From Dechloromonas sp. (GTDB lineage Bacteria; Pseudomonadota; Gammaproteobacteria; Burkholderiales; Rhodocyclaceae): 64,000 nucleotides of DNA. A program made the translations under genes and the position numbers. Below are positions 19,749 to 30,012 of the stretch, one piece after another; the stretch's first letter is position 1, and each line of letters begins with the position of its first letter. The DNA is taken from NCBI GenBank assembly GCA_011391255.1, contig JAABQV010000007.1, positions 1-64,000 on the forward strand. Direction: 5' to 3'. The notes below the pieces were generated by a model that did not search any database, was not told the origin of the DNA, and saw only the letters and a program-made list of their open reading frames with translations.

Positions 19749-21014
19749 TTATTCTTCGTGACGCTTGTTCAAGGCAATCCCAAGTTGTTTCATTTTACGG
19801 TACAAGTGCGTTCGTTCGAGACCGGAGCGCTCGGCCAACTTGGTCATGTTGCCACCCTCAAGGCGCAGATGGTGCTCGAAATAAAGCTTCTCAAAGGCAT
19901 CCCGCGCTTCACGCAGGGGCCGCCCGAAAAGTGGCAGCAATGATGCCTTCTCGCTTTCGGGATTGTCTTCAACAGGCGCGACACGACGTACATCCTCGGC
20001 ACTGATTTCTTCCTCCAGCGCGGTCAGCGCGAGGTTGCGGACCAGTACATAAAGATCGCCCCAACTGGCTTCCGGCTGGTTTTTCCAGGGCAGGGTGCGC
20101 AGGGCATTGAGCGCCCCGGAAGAAAAACGACGCGACTGGACCTCTCCACGCTCGACGAAATTGGTCAGCAGCAAGCTGGCGATTTCCGGTAACTCGTCGG
20201 CATGCCCGGCCAAAGGCGGCAGGGACAACCAGACTTCACCCAGTTTGGTCAGCAATTTATTGTCCCAGCCAGCCTCGATCAGACTGGAAAGCGGGCGGGC
20301 AACGGCAGCGACTATCTGCAAATTCAGCTTATCCAGACGGTCGACCGCGTAAGCCAGATTCATTTGCTGCATTTTGCCGAGAACCGCCAGATCGGGGACA
20401 AAAATCAGCCCGCCGGAAATTTTTTCAAGCATTTCCTGAGTCAAGGCGCTGCTTAAGGACGACAAATCCAGCCATGGCGCACGCGGCGGGAGCAGGGTGC
20501 GGGCACAAATTTCCGCCATACCGCCGGTCACTCCCTTGATCATGACCAGCGAGGATTTGGCCGCAGCCTGCTCAAGGCGACGCTTGAATTCCTTAACGAA
20601 GGCCGAGCGACCGAAAGCCTCCAGCGTCAGCGGCGGATGCAGCGGCGGCGCGTCGTGCTTGAGTGCTTTCTGGACGGTCGACAGCAATTTTTGCAGCCCG
20701 ATCGGTTTTTCGAGGAAATCGAAGGCGCCAAAACGCGTCGCTTCAACCGCCGTATCGATCGTACCGTGGCCGGACATCATGACCACCGGCATACTGAGCT
20801 GGCCGCCGACATGCCATTCCTTGAGCAGTGAGATGCCATCGGTATCGGGCATCCAGATATCCAGCAAAACCAGATCCGGGCGTAACTCCGTCCGGATGCG
20901 GCGCGCCGCCGTCGCATTTTCTGCCAAACGCACGTCGTAACCTTCGTCGATCAGAATCTCCGAGAGCAACTCCCGGATACCGACTTCGTCGTCAACGACC
21001 AATATTATTGCCAT
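19749..21014 (-). CDS. ntrX: NtrX-like response regulator with degenerate central AAA+ domain and Fis-type HTH
   Basis: REC (VVDDEVGIRELL...DLVLLDIWMPDTDG...EKPIGLQKLL); C-terminal NMTKLAERSGLERTHLYRKMKQLGI; adjacent to NtrY-like kinase. Confidence 0.8.
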   Translation of the reverse strand: MAIILVVDDEVGIRELLSEILIDEGYDVRLAENATAARRIRTELRPDLVLLDIWMPDTDGISLLKEWHVGGQLSMPVVMMSGHGTIDTAVEATRFGAFDFLEKPIGLQKLLSTVQKALKHDAPPLHPPLTLEAFGRSAFVKEFKRRLEQAAAKSSLVMIKGVTGGMAEICARTLLPPRAPWLDLSSLSSALTQEMLEKISGGLIFVPDLAVLGKMQQMNLAYAVDRLDKLNLQIVAAVARPLSSLIEAGWDNKLLTKLGEVWLSLPPLAGHADELPEIASLLLTNFVERGEVQSRRFSSGALNALRTLPWKNQPEASWGDLYVLVRNLALTALEEEISAEDVRRVAPVEDNPESEKASLLPLFGRPLREARDAFEKLYFEHHLRLEGGNMTKLAERSGLERTHLYRKMKQLGIALNKRHEE

Positions 21015-23190
21015 TTTTGGCTTCCTCCTCTTTCACCAGCGGCAGACGGACAAAGATCCGCGCCCCGCCCTCTGGTGCGTTGCTGATTTCAATAGTGCCC
21101 AAATGTTCGTCAATGATCTTCTTGACGATGGGCATGCCAAGACCGGTGCCCCGCGCCTTGGTAGTGACGTAGGGTTCAAAAATGCGCGGCAGGATTTCCG
21201 CCGGGAAGCCCGGGCCGTTGTCGGTGATCAATAATTCGGCATGGCGATTTAGGGCTTTGGTGGCGATAACGATACAGCCTTCAACATTCCCCTCCAGTGC
21301 GTCCTCGGCATTACGCAGGAGATTGTGAATAACCTGGCGCAGTTGGGTTGCATCGCCCAATACCTGTGGCAAATCATCGGCCAGTGCCAGTTTGATCGTC
21401 GCCGATGAGCTTTCATAGAGACCGAGAACTTCGCTAATTAACTCATTGAGATCAAGCGGTGAAACTTCCGGCGTCGGCAAGCGGGCATAGTCGCGGAAGT
21501 CATCAACCATACGCTTCATTGCCTGTACCTGATTGATGATGGTTTGCGTACCGCGCGCCAGCATATCTGCGTCGCTACCGGCCAGCTTGCCGGAGAGCTT
21601 GAATTGCAGACGCTCGGCCGAAAGCTGTATCGGCGTCAGCGGATTCTTGATTTCATGCGCCAGCCGCCGCGCCACTTCACCCCAGGCCGCGCTACGCTGA
21701 GCTGCGATAAGGCGCGTTACATCATCAAAAACCACGACATCGCCGCCGCCACTGACCTCAGGCAAGCGCGAGCCGCGCAACAAAAGCACCTGCGGCATGC
21801 CGTTCAGGCGCTCCATTTCGAGCTGAGCTTGCCATTCGGCTTCTTCAGTCGCCGCGAAATGCTCGCGAATAAATTCGCCAAAGATGGTCTGGCGCGGCCA
21901 AGTGCTTACGTCGCGGCCGATCAAGTCTTCAAAATCATCACTGAGAATATTCAATGCGCCTTCATTGACCGTGCGCAGGACAAAATTGCGGTCAAATACC
22001 AATACGCCGGCAGACAGATTGGCGAGTATGGACTCCAGATAACCGCGTGCTGCTTCGAGTTCATTGCGATGGCGCTCGGTTTCACGGCGGGCATCATCAA
22101 GCTGACGGGTCATGCGATTAAAGGACTGCGTTAGTACACCCAATTCGTCACTGCTATAAACCGCTTCACGTGGCGAGAAGTCGCCTTTGGCAACGGCGTG
22201 CGTTCCCTCGGCGAGAATCAGTAGCGGTGCGACCAGACGCCGGGCCATCACATACGCCAGCGCAAAAGCCCCAAACAGTGCAACGAGTACGGTCAACGTC
22301 AAAGTCAGGGCATAAATTTGCGTCAGTCCCTGACGCGCCAATTGCAGCTCTTGATAGTCTCGATAGACGGCTTGCACGGCATCGGCATCACGCGCCAGTC
22401 CGTCAGGCACCGGATGAGTCAGCTGCAGAATGCGCGGCTCCTCGTATAAATCTCTTGCTGCCACCGGCACCAGCACCCGTAAATGCAACTTGCCACCTTC
22501 GCCTTCGACCGAAGTCACCGAGCGCGTCGAGCGCGCCTGCTTGAGCTGCGCCTGACTGGGCAGATCGGGAAGTAAGCTGCTGAGATCCGCAGTTGCACTC
22601 GACAGGAGCTGCCCGCCTACCGAAAACAGCGCGAGCGACTGAACGCTCTGCTCATCACGCAACCGCAAGAGCGCTGAACGCCGCGAAATTTCAGAAATTC
22701 CTGACAATTCTGCAGCCATGCCCCGGGCTTTTTCAACCAGATCATCGAGCTGCGAATCGAGCGCTGTGCGGCCGAGCTGGAGTCCTGACTCAAGCGCCTT
22801 CTCGACGCGCACATCGAACCAGCTCTCAATCGATCGCGTCACAAACTGAACCGAAACACCGTACACCAGCGCCCCCGGCAAGACCGCGACGATACCAAAC
22901 ATCAACATCAGACGCAGCTTGAGGCGGGCTCCAAAAATCTGCGCACGATAGTCATTCCACAATGAGCGCACCTGCCAGCCAACCAGCGCCAGCATGCCGA
23001 TTGCCAGAATCACGTTGAGAACGATCAAGAGCGGGTAATTTCGCGAAAAGACAACCGTGTCGGCAGCAGTCGACATCAGCAGCAAAAACCAGACGATGCC
23101 GCCAATCGCAACGATCACGGCACCGCCAGCGGCCAAAAAGCGCTTCACTTGGCGTCCGCCGCAGGTAGTGGTGGCAGCGTCACCGGCCAC
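20992..23190 (-). CDS. ntrY: NtrY-like sensor histidine kinase
   Basis: TM/HAMP/PAS, H-box RLAHEIKNPLTPIQLSAERL, G-box GTGLGMPIVKKI; true start may lie near 23145. Confidence 0.88.
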   Translation of the reverse strand: MAGDAATTTCGGRQVKRFLAAGGAVIVAIGGIVWFLLLMSTAADTVVFSRNYPLLIVLNVILAIGMLALVGWQVRSLWNDYRAQIFGARLKLRLMLMFGIVAVLPGALVYGVSVQFVTRSIESWFDVRVEKALESGLQLGRTALDSQLDDLVEKARGMAAELSGISEISRRSALLRLRDEQSVQSLALFSVGGQLLSSATADLSSLLPDLPSQAQLKQARSTRSVTSVEGEGGKLHLRVLVPVAARDLYEEPRILQLTHPVPDGLARDADAVQAVYRDYQELQLARQGLTQIYALTLTLTVLVALFGAFALAYVMARRLVAPLLILAEGTHAVAKGDFSPREAVYSSDELGVLTQSFNRMTRQLDDARRETERHRNELEAARGYLESILANLSAGVLVFDRNFVLRTVNEGALNILSDDFEDLIGRDVSTWPRQTIFGEFIREHFAATEEAEWQAQLEMERLNGMPQVLLLRGSRLPEVSGGGDVVVFDDVTRLIAAQRSAAWGEVARRLAHEIKNPLTPIQLSAERLQFKLSGKLAGSDADMLARGTQTIINQVQAMKRMVDDFRDYARLPTPEVSPLDLNELISEVLGLYESSSATIKLALADDLPQVLGDATQLRQVIHNLLRNAEDALEGNVEGCIVIATKALNRHAELLITDNGPGFPAEILPRIFEPYVTTKARGTGLGMPIVKKIIDEHLGTIEISNAPEGGARIFVRLPLVKEEEAKNGNNIGR

Positions 23191-23756
23191 GTCTTCCAGT
23201 CAGATGCCAGGTTCCACTCCTTGTTGCCCAACGCACTGATCTGGAAGGGGCGCGGCAGCTGGTTGAGGTCGAGCCGCAGACGCAGCGCAGCCTCGTAGGA
23301 CTCAGCAGGACGTACTGCCTTGTCGGCCTTTTCAATGACCAGCCAGCCGCGGACCCGGGAAAAAACCAGCAAGGCATCAGCGAGCGATGAAAAGCTCTGA
23401 TGCAAACCACCCGTCGTCACCCGGTATTGGCGGGTCAGCGCATGGTAGGACAAGCGGTAGGTTTGCGTTCGTATTGCCGCTTTTTCTTCCAGCCAGTACC
23501 AACGCGGCTTGGAAAGTTCAAACTCAAGGATAAAATTGAGGACAACGCCCTTGGCGACCGCATCTTCAAGACGCTGACTGATCTCAAAATTGAAATCCGC
23601 CGCCACAACATAGCCATCTTCACTCACCGTAAGCTGTGGTTTGACGACCTCGATTTCGGCCGCAAAGAGCCACGCCGGCACCAGCAGCACCACAAAGAGC
23701 AGGGCGCGCAGGCGTTCAGGCACGCTTTTCGAGCAGGCTGTAGAAAAAACCGTCAT
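23145..23756 (-). CDS. DUF4390-like secreted protein
   Basis: 204 aa from ATG 23756; hydrophobic N-terminus; lies between rsmB and ntrY as in betaproteobacterial synteny. Confidence 0.7.
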   Translation of the reverse strand: MTVFSTACSKSVPERLRALLFVVLLVPAWLFAAEIEVVKPQLTVSEDGYVVAADFNFEISQRLEDAVAKGVVLNFILEFELSKPRWYWLEEKAAIRTQTYRLSYHALTRQYRVTTGGLHQSFSSLADALLVFSRVRGWLVIEKADKAVRPAESYEAALRLRLDLNQLPRPFQISALGNKEWNLASDWKTWPVTLPPLPAADAK

Positions 23757-24978
23757 TATCGGCAGTCGGTAACAATTGCTCCTCGGCGGCGCGCCGTGCG
23801 CTGTGCTGCTGGCGGGCGAGAAAACGGGTAATTTGACCGGTATTTTCAGCAGCAAACACCGAGCAGGTGGCGTAGAGGAGTTTACCGCCAGGACGCAAGC
23901 AAAGCCACAGGGCGTCAAGCATCCGCGATTGCGTTGCGGCAAAACTGGCAATGTCGTCAAAACGCCGCAGCCACTTGGCGTCGGGGTTGCGCCGCACGAC
24001 GCCACTTGCGGTGCACGGCACATCAAGAAGGATGGCATCAAACAATTGACCATCCCACCAGGTATCTTTTTTGATGCAGTCGGCAACCTTGACCGTTGCG
24101 GTCAACCCCAGACGCAGCAGATTTTCTTCAATGCGCCGGCAGCGCGCCGGTTTGAGATCAAGCGCGAGCAGATCGAGATCGCCCAATTCGAGCAAATGCG
24201 CCGCTTTACCGCCGGGTGCTGCACAGGCATCAAGCACCCGACTTCCCTGCACTGGATTGAGCAGTCGGGCAGCGCGTTGCGCGCCGGGGTCCTGAACCGA
24301 GACGAGGCCTTCGGCAAAACCCGGCAAACGATCAACCGGCACCGGCTTGTCGAGCAGGATCGCACCATTGTCATCGCTGCGCGCGGTAATCCCGGCCGCT
24401 TCCAGAAGCTGCAGATAGGCTTCAGGGCTGACTCGCCGTTGGTTGGTGCGCAAGGCCATTGGTGGCGGCGAGTTGCCAGCCGCCGCGATTTCCTGCCAAT
24501 TATTTGGCCAGGCGGCACGCAAGGCTTCCAGCCACCAGCCGGGATGCTGGTGCAAGGCGACTTCGTTGCCGGCGACGGCCAAAGCCAATTCTTCACGACG
24601 CCGCAAATAGTTGCGCAAAACGGCGTTGACCAGTCCGCGCAAACGGCCATCGATCAACTCGCCAGCCGCCAGAACCGCCTGATCAACCGTCGTGTGCGCC
24701 GCTTCCGGACGCACCTCAAGCCGGGTCATGGCGACCAGCAGTAGCGCGCGGATTTCGGGCACATCAAGCGGGCGCTCCATCAGCCGGGCGAGGATGAAAT
24801 CGCCCCAGCCAAAGCGCCGCAAAGCGGTATAGAGCAAATCCTGAACCGCCGGCCGGGCGAGGGGATCGACCTGCGCCAGCAGATTTTCGGCAAGGCTGCG
24901 GCCGCCGAAGACAGCCGCGCACGCTTTTGATGCATGCAGCAGCGCATAAGCGAGAGAGGTGGGGGCAAGATTGGACAT
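23716..24978 (-). CDS. rsmB: 16S rRNA (cytosine(967)-C(5))-methyltransferase RsmB
   Basis: SVQDPGAQRAARLL, DACAAPGGKAAHLLEL, LDVPCTASGVVRRNPD, LLYATCSVF. Confidence 0.95.
   Translation of the reverse strand: MSNLAPTSLAYALLHASKACAAVFGGRSLAENLLAQVDPLARPAVQDLLYTALRRFGWGDFILARLMERPLDVPEIRALLLVAMTRLEVRPEAAHTTVDQAVLAAGELIDGRLRGLVNAVLRNYLRRREELALAVAGNEVALHQHPGWWLEALRAAWPNNWQEIAAAGNSPPPMALRTNQRRVSPEAYLQLLEAAGITARSDDNGAILLDKPVPVDRLPGFAEGLVSVQDPGAQRAARLLNPVQGSRVLDACAAPGGKAAHLLELGDLDLLALDLKPARCRRIEENLLRLGLTATVKVADCIKKDTWWDGQLFDAILLDVPCTASGVVRRNPDAKWLRRFDDIASFAATQSRMLDALWLCLRPGGKLLYATCSVFAAENTGQITRFLARQQHSARRAAEEQLLPTADNDGFFYSLLEKRA
24095..24106 (-). repeat. dispersed 12-mer, copy 3
   Basis: GTTGCGGTCAAC on + strand in rsmB; overlaps local inverted repeat TTGACCG-ttg-CGGTCAA. 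Confidence 0.9.
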
Positions 24979-25011
24979 AGCGCCGATTATCGCACGCGGC
25001 ATAATGGCGCA

Positions 25012-25893
25012 ATGAAACAACTCTTGCTCGCCCTGACGCTTTGTTTGGCTTCACCGCTCTGCCACGCCTGGAATGCCGCCGGCCACCGACTGGTGGCGGT
25101 AATTGCCTGGGAACAGTTGTCGCCGACGAGTCGTGAGCTAATCGGCAGCATACTTGCCAGCCATCCGGATTACGAACGCTGGGTGCAAAAAGCCAAATCC
25201 GGCGACAGCCCTGATATTTTCGCTGAGGCCTCAACCTGGCCTGACGATATCCGTAACGACCCGCGCTTTGATGATGAATCGGGCAAGGTACCGGCCATCG
25301 CCGGCTTACCAGACAATCGACGGCACAAAAACTGGCATTACGTCGATTTGCGCGCTGACGGGAGCGTCAAGGAAGGCCTGCTTGACCAGCAGATTGAACG
25401 ATTGCGTGAGGTGTTGCGGTCAACTGCCGATATGGCTCAAATTTCTTATGCCTTGCCCTGGTTACTCCATCTTGTTGCCGATATCCACCAGCCCCTGCAT
25501 GTCGGCCGGCATGGCGACGAAGGTGGCAATCATGTCGAAATTGAAAACCCGTTCAACCGTCGCCTGCCGTTTTCCAGCCTGCATACTTACTGGGATGACC
25601 TGCCCGGCGCGCCCTGGCTGCGCGGCAAGCGTCTGAAGCAAAGAGCGCACGATTTGATTGAGCGCTATCCGCCACCACCGCAAGCCAACGTCCGGCGCTG
25701 GCGCGATGAGAGCCATCGCCTGCTGGCACAGGCCTACCCGAACGCTGAGGGCAGCCTGCTGCCGATCATCACTGAGGAATTTCAGCGCTGGGCAATTGGA
25801 ATCGCCGAGCAGCGGATCGTCGAAGCCGGCTATCGCCTCGGCCGCCTGCTGGAAGAAACGCTCAAGGCTGGCGTTTCACGTGGAACCCCATAA
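25012..25893 (+). CDS. S1/P1 family nuclease
   Basis: signal peptide then WNAAGHRLVAVIAW, LPWLLHLVADIHQPLHVGRHGDEGGNHVEI zinc-binding pattern. Confidence 0.92.
   Translation: MKQLLLALTLCLASPLCHAWNAAGHRLVAVIAWEQLSPTSRELIGSILASHPDYERWVQKAKSGDSPDIFAEASTWPDDIRNDPRFDDESGKVPAIAGLPDNRRHKNWHYVDLRADGSVKEGLLDQQIERLREVLRSTADMAQISYALPWLLHLVADIHQPLHVGRHGDEGGNHVEIENPFNRRLPFSSLHTYWDDLPGAPWLRGKRLKQRAHDLIERYPPPPQANVRRWRDESHRLLAQAYPNAEGSLLPIITEEFQRWAIGIAEQRIVEAGYRLGRLLEETLKAGVSRGTP
25413..25424 (-). repeat. dispersed 12-mer, copy 4
   Basis: GTTGCGGTCAAC on + strand in S1/P1 nuclease gene. Confidence 0.9.
25873..25886. promoter_or_regulatory. parS: parS-like site (one-base variant)
   Basis: GTTTCACGTGGAAC, inside the 3' end of the S1/P1 nuclease CDS. 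Confidence 0.78.
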
Positions 25894-25905
25894 AATGGAC
25901 AGGCC

Positions 25906-26280
25906 ATGAACGGATTACACCTGATCGCCGATCTCCACGACTGCCGTTGTGCGAGCAATTTTTTGCTCGATGCCAGCGGCTTGGAAAGCTACTGTGTTGA
26001 TGCCTGCACCCGCCACGAGCTAACTGTTGTTGGCCGTCTTTTCCACGCTTTTCAGGACGCTGCCGGCAAGCCGGCGGGGGTCACCGGCACCGTTGTCCTC
26101 GCCGAGTCGCACCTGGCGATTCACACCTGGCCCGAAGTGAGTGGCGTCACACTGGATGTCTATGTCTGCAATTTCAGTGGCGACAATAGCGCCCGCGCGC
26201 ACGCTTTATTCGATGAAATGCTGAATGCCTTCGTGCCAGGCAGCCTGGAAAAACAGGTGCTCGTGCGGGGCAAGGTCTAA
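25906..26280 (+). CDS. speD: S-adenosylmethionine decarboxylase proenzyme (SpeH/SpeD2 type)
   Basis: 124 aa; VVLAESHLAIHTWPE pyruvoyl cleavage-site region and DVYVCNFSGDN. Confidence 0.93.
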   Translation: MNGLHLIADLHDCRCASNFLLDASGLESYCVDACTRHELTVVGRLFHAFQDAAGKPAGVTGTVVLAESHLAIHTWPEVSGVTLDVYVCNFSGDNSARAHALFDEMLNAFVPGSLEKQVLVRGKV

Positions 26281-27204
26281 TCAGGCCGGCAGATCGAAAC
26301 AGTCGCCGGGCCGCCAAGGGTTGCCGGCCAAAAACTGCTGAACCGGCAAGCGTTTGCCTCCGGCTTTTTGCAATTCGCTGATCGCCAGAGCACCCTCGCC
26401 GCAAGCAATGACGATCCGGTTGCGGTCAACCGCCAAAATCTGCCCGATTTCTCCCTGCCCAGGTGCCGGTAGCGCCTGCCATAGCTTGATCGTCTGCCCC
26501 TTGAACTGCGCCTGTGCGCCCGGAAAAGGGTTAAAGGCGCGCAGATGACGATCCAGTTCAAAGGCCGTTTTCCGCCAGTCAATCAGCGCTTCAGATTTCT
26601 CGATCTTGTGGGCGTAAGTAATCCCTTCTGCCTCCTGCACTTCGGTAGCCATCGGCAGTGCCGCCAGTGCTTCGACGATCAGGCCGGCACCGAGTGCGGC
26701 GAGACGATCGTGCAAACTGGCCGACGTGTCCAGCGCATCAACAGGGAATGCGCGGCGCAGCAACACTGGCCCGGTATCCAGACCGGCTTCCATTTGCATG
26801 ATGCAAACGCCGGTCTCGGCATCACCGGCAAGCAGCGCGCGTTGAATCGGTGCGGCACCACGCCACCTCGGCAGCAAGGAAGCGTGGATATTGAGGCAAC
26901 CATGACGCGGCAAATCGAGCACCGCCTGCGGCAATATCAGGCCATACGCGGCAACCACCATCACCTCGGCCTGAATGCTTGCCACGCGCGCCCTGGCTTC
27001 AGCATCCTTCAGGCTAGGCGGCTGAAAAACCTCGATCTGTTTTTCCAGAGCCAGTTTTTTGACCGCTGAGGGTTGCAAGGCCATACCACGCCCACCCGGC
27101 CGGTCAGGCTGAGTCAAGACCATCGCAACCTCATGGCCGGCATCAATGATCGCCGCCAACGCCTGTGCGGCAAACGCCGGTGTTCCTGCAAAAATGAGCT
27201 TCAT
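26281..27204 (-). CDS. fmt: methionyl-tRNA formyltransferase
   Basis: [38 protein letters not shown]. Confidence 0.97.
   Translation of the reverse strand: MKLIFAGTPAFAAQALAAIIDAGHEVAMVLTQPDRPGGRGMALQPSAVKKLALEKQIEVFQPPSLKDAEARARVASIQAEVMVVAAYGLILPQAVLDLPRHGCLNIHASLLPRWRGAAPIQRALLAGDAETGVCIMQMEAGLDTGPVLLRRAFPVDALDTSASLHDRLAALGAGLIVEALAALPMATEVQEAEGITYAHKIEKSEALIDWRKTAFELDRHLRAFNPFPGAQAQFKGQTIKLWQALPAPGQGEIGQILAVDRNRIVIACGEGALAISELQKAGGKRLPVQQFLAGNPWRPGDCFDLPA
26419..26430 (-). repeat. dispersed 12-mer, copy 5
   Basis: GTTGCGGTCAAC on + strand in fmt (VDRN frame on the minus strand). Confidence 0.9.
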
Positions 27205-27704
27205 GCGGTGACGCGTGCTTTCTTGGCTAGCTTGTTTTTTATTCGCAGCTGCTTGAGCTGCGACAAATGATCGACAAAAACGATACCGTTCAAATGATCT
27301 AATTCATGTTGCAGACAAACCGCGAGCAAACCGTCGGCAACCAAAGACTGCGGCTGTCCGTCGAGATCCAGGTAATGCACAGTCACCCGCTCCGAGCGTT
27401 CAACCTTGTCATAAATGCCAGGCACCGACAGGCAACCTTCCTCACCTTCCTGCAAACCTTCGCAATGGTCAAGTTGCGGATTGATGAAAACGCGCAGATC
27501 ACTCTTGTCTTCGGAAACATCAATGATGATCAGTTGCTTGTGGACATCGACCTGAGTCGCTGCCAACCCGATACCTGGCGCCTCATACATCGTCTCGGCC
27601 ATATCAGCGGCGAGCTGACGAATACTTTCGTCAAAAACAGTGACCGGCTGCGCGATTTTTTTCAGACGGAGATCAGGGAAACGCAGAATGGGTAGAAGGG
27701 CCAT
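27201..27704 (-). CDS. def: peptide deformylase
   Basis: [19 protein letters not shown], motif III present as [16 protein letters not shown]. Confidence 0.97.
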   Translation of the reverse strand: MALLPILRFPDLRLKKIAQPVTVFDESIRQLAADMAETMYEAPGIGLAATQVDVHKQLIIIDVSEDKSDLRVFINPQLDHCEGLQEGEEGCLSVPGIYDKVERSERVTVHYLDLDGQPQSLVADGLLAVCLQHELDHLNGIVFVDHLSQLKQLRIKNKLAKKARVTA

Positions 27705-27844
27705 ATCGAATAGGGAAAAAGCTTGCTCGCTTAGGTTATTACGTGCAGAATCTCAAGCAGTTTCCGAGATCAAGAAACGGCTTCGCACGTCTGAATGGAC
27801 AACAATTTTCGCGCCGTGTTCCACCGGCACGTGAGGTGACAACT

Positions 27845-28861
27845 ATGGTTCGCATTATATCCGCGCTCATCCTGGCCGTAATGGCCACCTGCAGCTTTGC
27901 TGAAACTCCCGTTCGTCTGGTGGATAACCCGCCTGACCGGCATATTGTTGTTCCCGGCGATACGTTATGGGGAATTTCCGGAAAATTCCTCAAGGAACCC
28001 TGGCGCTGGCCTGAGGTCTGGCGCATGAACCGCGAGCAGATCAAAAACCCGCACCTCATTTATCCCGGCGATATTGTTTTGCTTGATGACTTCCGTGGCA
28101 GTCCGCGCTTGCGCATTGCCAAGCCGATCAAGCTACAGCCCAAGGTGTATAGCGAGGCGATCCAGAAGGAAATCCCCAGTATCCCGGCCAACATCATTGA
28201 GCCGTTCCTTTCCAAGCCGCTGATTATTCAGGCTGATGAACATGCCAGCGCGCCGCGAATCGTCGCCACCCAGGAAGATCGTGTTTTTATTGGCAGCGGC
28301 GATACCGGATTTGTCTCAGGCATTCCTGATGCAACAGTCCTCAACTGGCACATTTACCGTCCCGGAAAACCGCTGAAAGATCCTGACACCCTGGAAATTA
28401 TTGGTTATGAAGCCTATTTCCTCGGCAGCGCCAAGCTGGTACAACCCGGTGAGCCGGCGGTGTTACGCATTACCGAAGCGAAAGAAGAAATCGGACGCGG
28501 CGACCGGTTGGTTCCGGCACCGCCCGCCAACCTGATTGCGTACGTACCGCATCGACCGGAAGAGCCGGTGAGCGGAAAAATCATATCGATTTATGGAGGT
28601 GTCAGCGAGGCAGGCAAGTATTCGGTCGTCAGCTTAAATCGTGGCAAAGACGCACAACTGGAAATTGGCCATGTGCTCGCTGTGTTCCGGAACCGGGTTT
28701 CGCAAGGCCACAACGAGAACGGCCGCCGCGAAACGACCGTCATTCCAGAAGAGCGCTATGCGCTAGCCTTTGTCTTCCGCGTCTTTGATCGTATCGCCTA
28801 TGCGCTGGTGGTCGAAACATCCAAGCCGGTGATCGTTGGCGATAGCGTCAGGAATCCGTGA
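27845..28861 (+). CDS. LysM-domain peptidoglycan-binding protein
   Basis: signal peptide plus LysM RHIVVPGDTLWGISGKFLKEPWRWPEVWRMN...IYPGDIVLL. Confidence 0.88.
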   Translation: MVRIISALILAVMATCSFAETPVRLVDNPPDRHIVVPGDTLWGISGKFLKEPWRWPEVWRMNREQIKNPHLIYPGDIVLLDDFRGSPRLRIAKPIKLQPKVYSEAIQKEIPSIPANIIEPFLSKPLIIQADEHASAPRIVATQEDRVFIGSGDTGFVSGIPDATVLNWHIYRPGKPLKDPDTLEIIGYEAYFLGSAKLVQPGEPAVLRITEAKEEIGRGDRLVPAPPANLIAYVPHRPEEPVSGKIISIYGGVSEAGKYSVVSLNRGKDAQLEIGHVLAVFRNRVSQGHNENGRRETTVIPEERYALAFVFRVFDRIAYALVVETSKPVIVGDSVRNP

Positions 28862-29934
28862 ATAATCAGGAGGGGTTAGCCGCCTGGCTGCGGCTGACCC
28901 TGATTCCGGGGATAGGTGGCGAGACTCAGCGCAAGCTTCTCGCCGCTTTCGGTTTACCCGAAGCAATTTTTGCAGCCGGACGCTCTGTAGTAAATGCGGT
29001 AATTGGAAAAAAGGCTGATCTTCTATTTGATTTTGATACCCTGGAAGCCGTTGACCGCAGCATGGCCTGGGCCGATGAGTCGGGTCATTCCATTCTGACA
29101 CTGGCCGATTCGGGCTATCCACAATCATTGCTTGAAATTGCCGATCCACCCAATGTGCTCTACGCGCGCGGCAACGCCGACCTCTTGCAAGATAGAGGCT
29201 TGGCCATCGTCGGCAGTCGTAACGCAACGCCACAAGGCATACAAACCGCCGAACAGTTCGCAAGAGCCCTGGCGGCCAACGGTCTGAGCATTATCAGCGG
29301 GCTCGCACTGGGTATTGATGCCGCTGCCCACCGTGGCGCGCTGTCTGTCGACGGGAAAACTGTCGCAGTTATCGGGACCGGCGCGGACCGGCTCTATCCT
29401 GCCCGCAACCGCGATTTGGCTCTGGAAATTGCCGAACATGGCGTTATTGTTTCTGAATTCCCGCTCGGCACGCCTGTTCTCGCCGCCAATTTCCCCCGCC
29501 GCAACCGGATTATTTCAGGACTCTCCCGTGGTGTCCTGGTCGTCGAGGCGGCTACCGAAAGTGGTTCACTAATTACTGCGCGACTCGCCGGCGAACAGGG
29601 GCGCGAGGTTTTCGCCATTCCCGGCTCGATTCATTCACCCGTCGCTCGCGGCTGTCACCGGCTGATCAAACAAGGTGCCAAGCTGGTTGAAACTGCCAAT
29701 GACGTCCTTGAAGAACTCGGCCAAATTGTTCCGGCAACAATGCTTGACCCGGCAAGCGGAGAAACTGATCAAAGCCCCATACTCGCCGCCCTCGGCCATG
29801 ACCCTTGCACTCTGGATGAACTGGTTGAACGAACAAGCCTGGGGGCTGATCAACTCCTCGGAGAATTGCTGACCCTTGAACTCTCTGGTCGGCTCACTGG
29901 CCTACCCGGCAACCGCTACCAACGCCTCGGCTAA
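28858..29934 (+). CDS. dprA: DNA-processing protein DprA
   Basis: LAIVGSRNATPQG, SGLALGIDAAAHRGAL, FPRRNRIISGLS. Confidence 0.96.
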   Translation: MNNQEGLAAWLRLTLIPGIGGETQRKLLAAFGLPEAIFAAGRSVVNAVIGKKADLLFDFDTLEAVDRSMAWADESGHSILTLADSGYPQSLLEIADPPNVLYARGNADLLQDRGLAIVGSRNATPQGIQTAEQFARALAANGLSIISGLALGIDAAAHRGALSVDGKTVAVIGTGADRLYPARNRDLALEIAEHGVIVSEFPLGTPVLAANFPRRNRIISGLSRGVLVVEAATESGSLITARLAGEQGREVFAIPGSIHSPVARGCHRLIKQGAKLVETANDVLEELGQIVPATMLDPASGETDQSPILAALGHDPCTLDELVERTSLGADQLLGELLTLELSGRLTGLPGNRYQRLG

Positions 29935-30012
29935 ACCCATCCTATTGAATGACGGCTTGCCAAGCCGCGCGCCGCGCACTTATCATGCCTCGGCACCCAA
30001 CCGATAAAATCC

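Noticed and set aside
22171-22190. TTCACGTGG in ntrY and GCACGTGAG in mnmE (about 53273) as further parS sites
   Set aside because: Only the CACGTG core is shared; flanking parS arms are missing.
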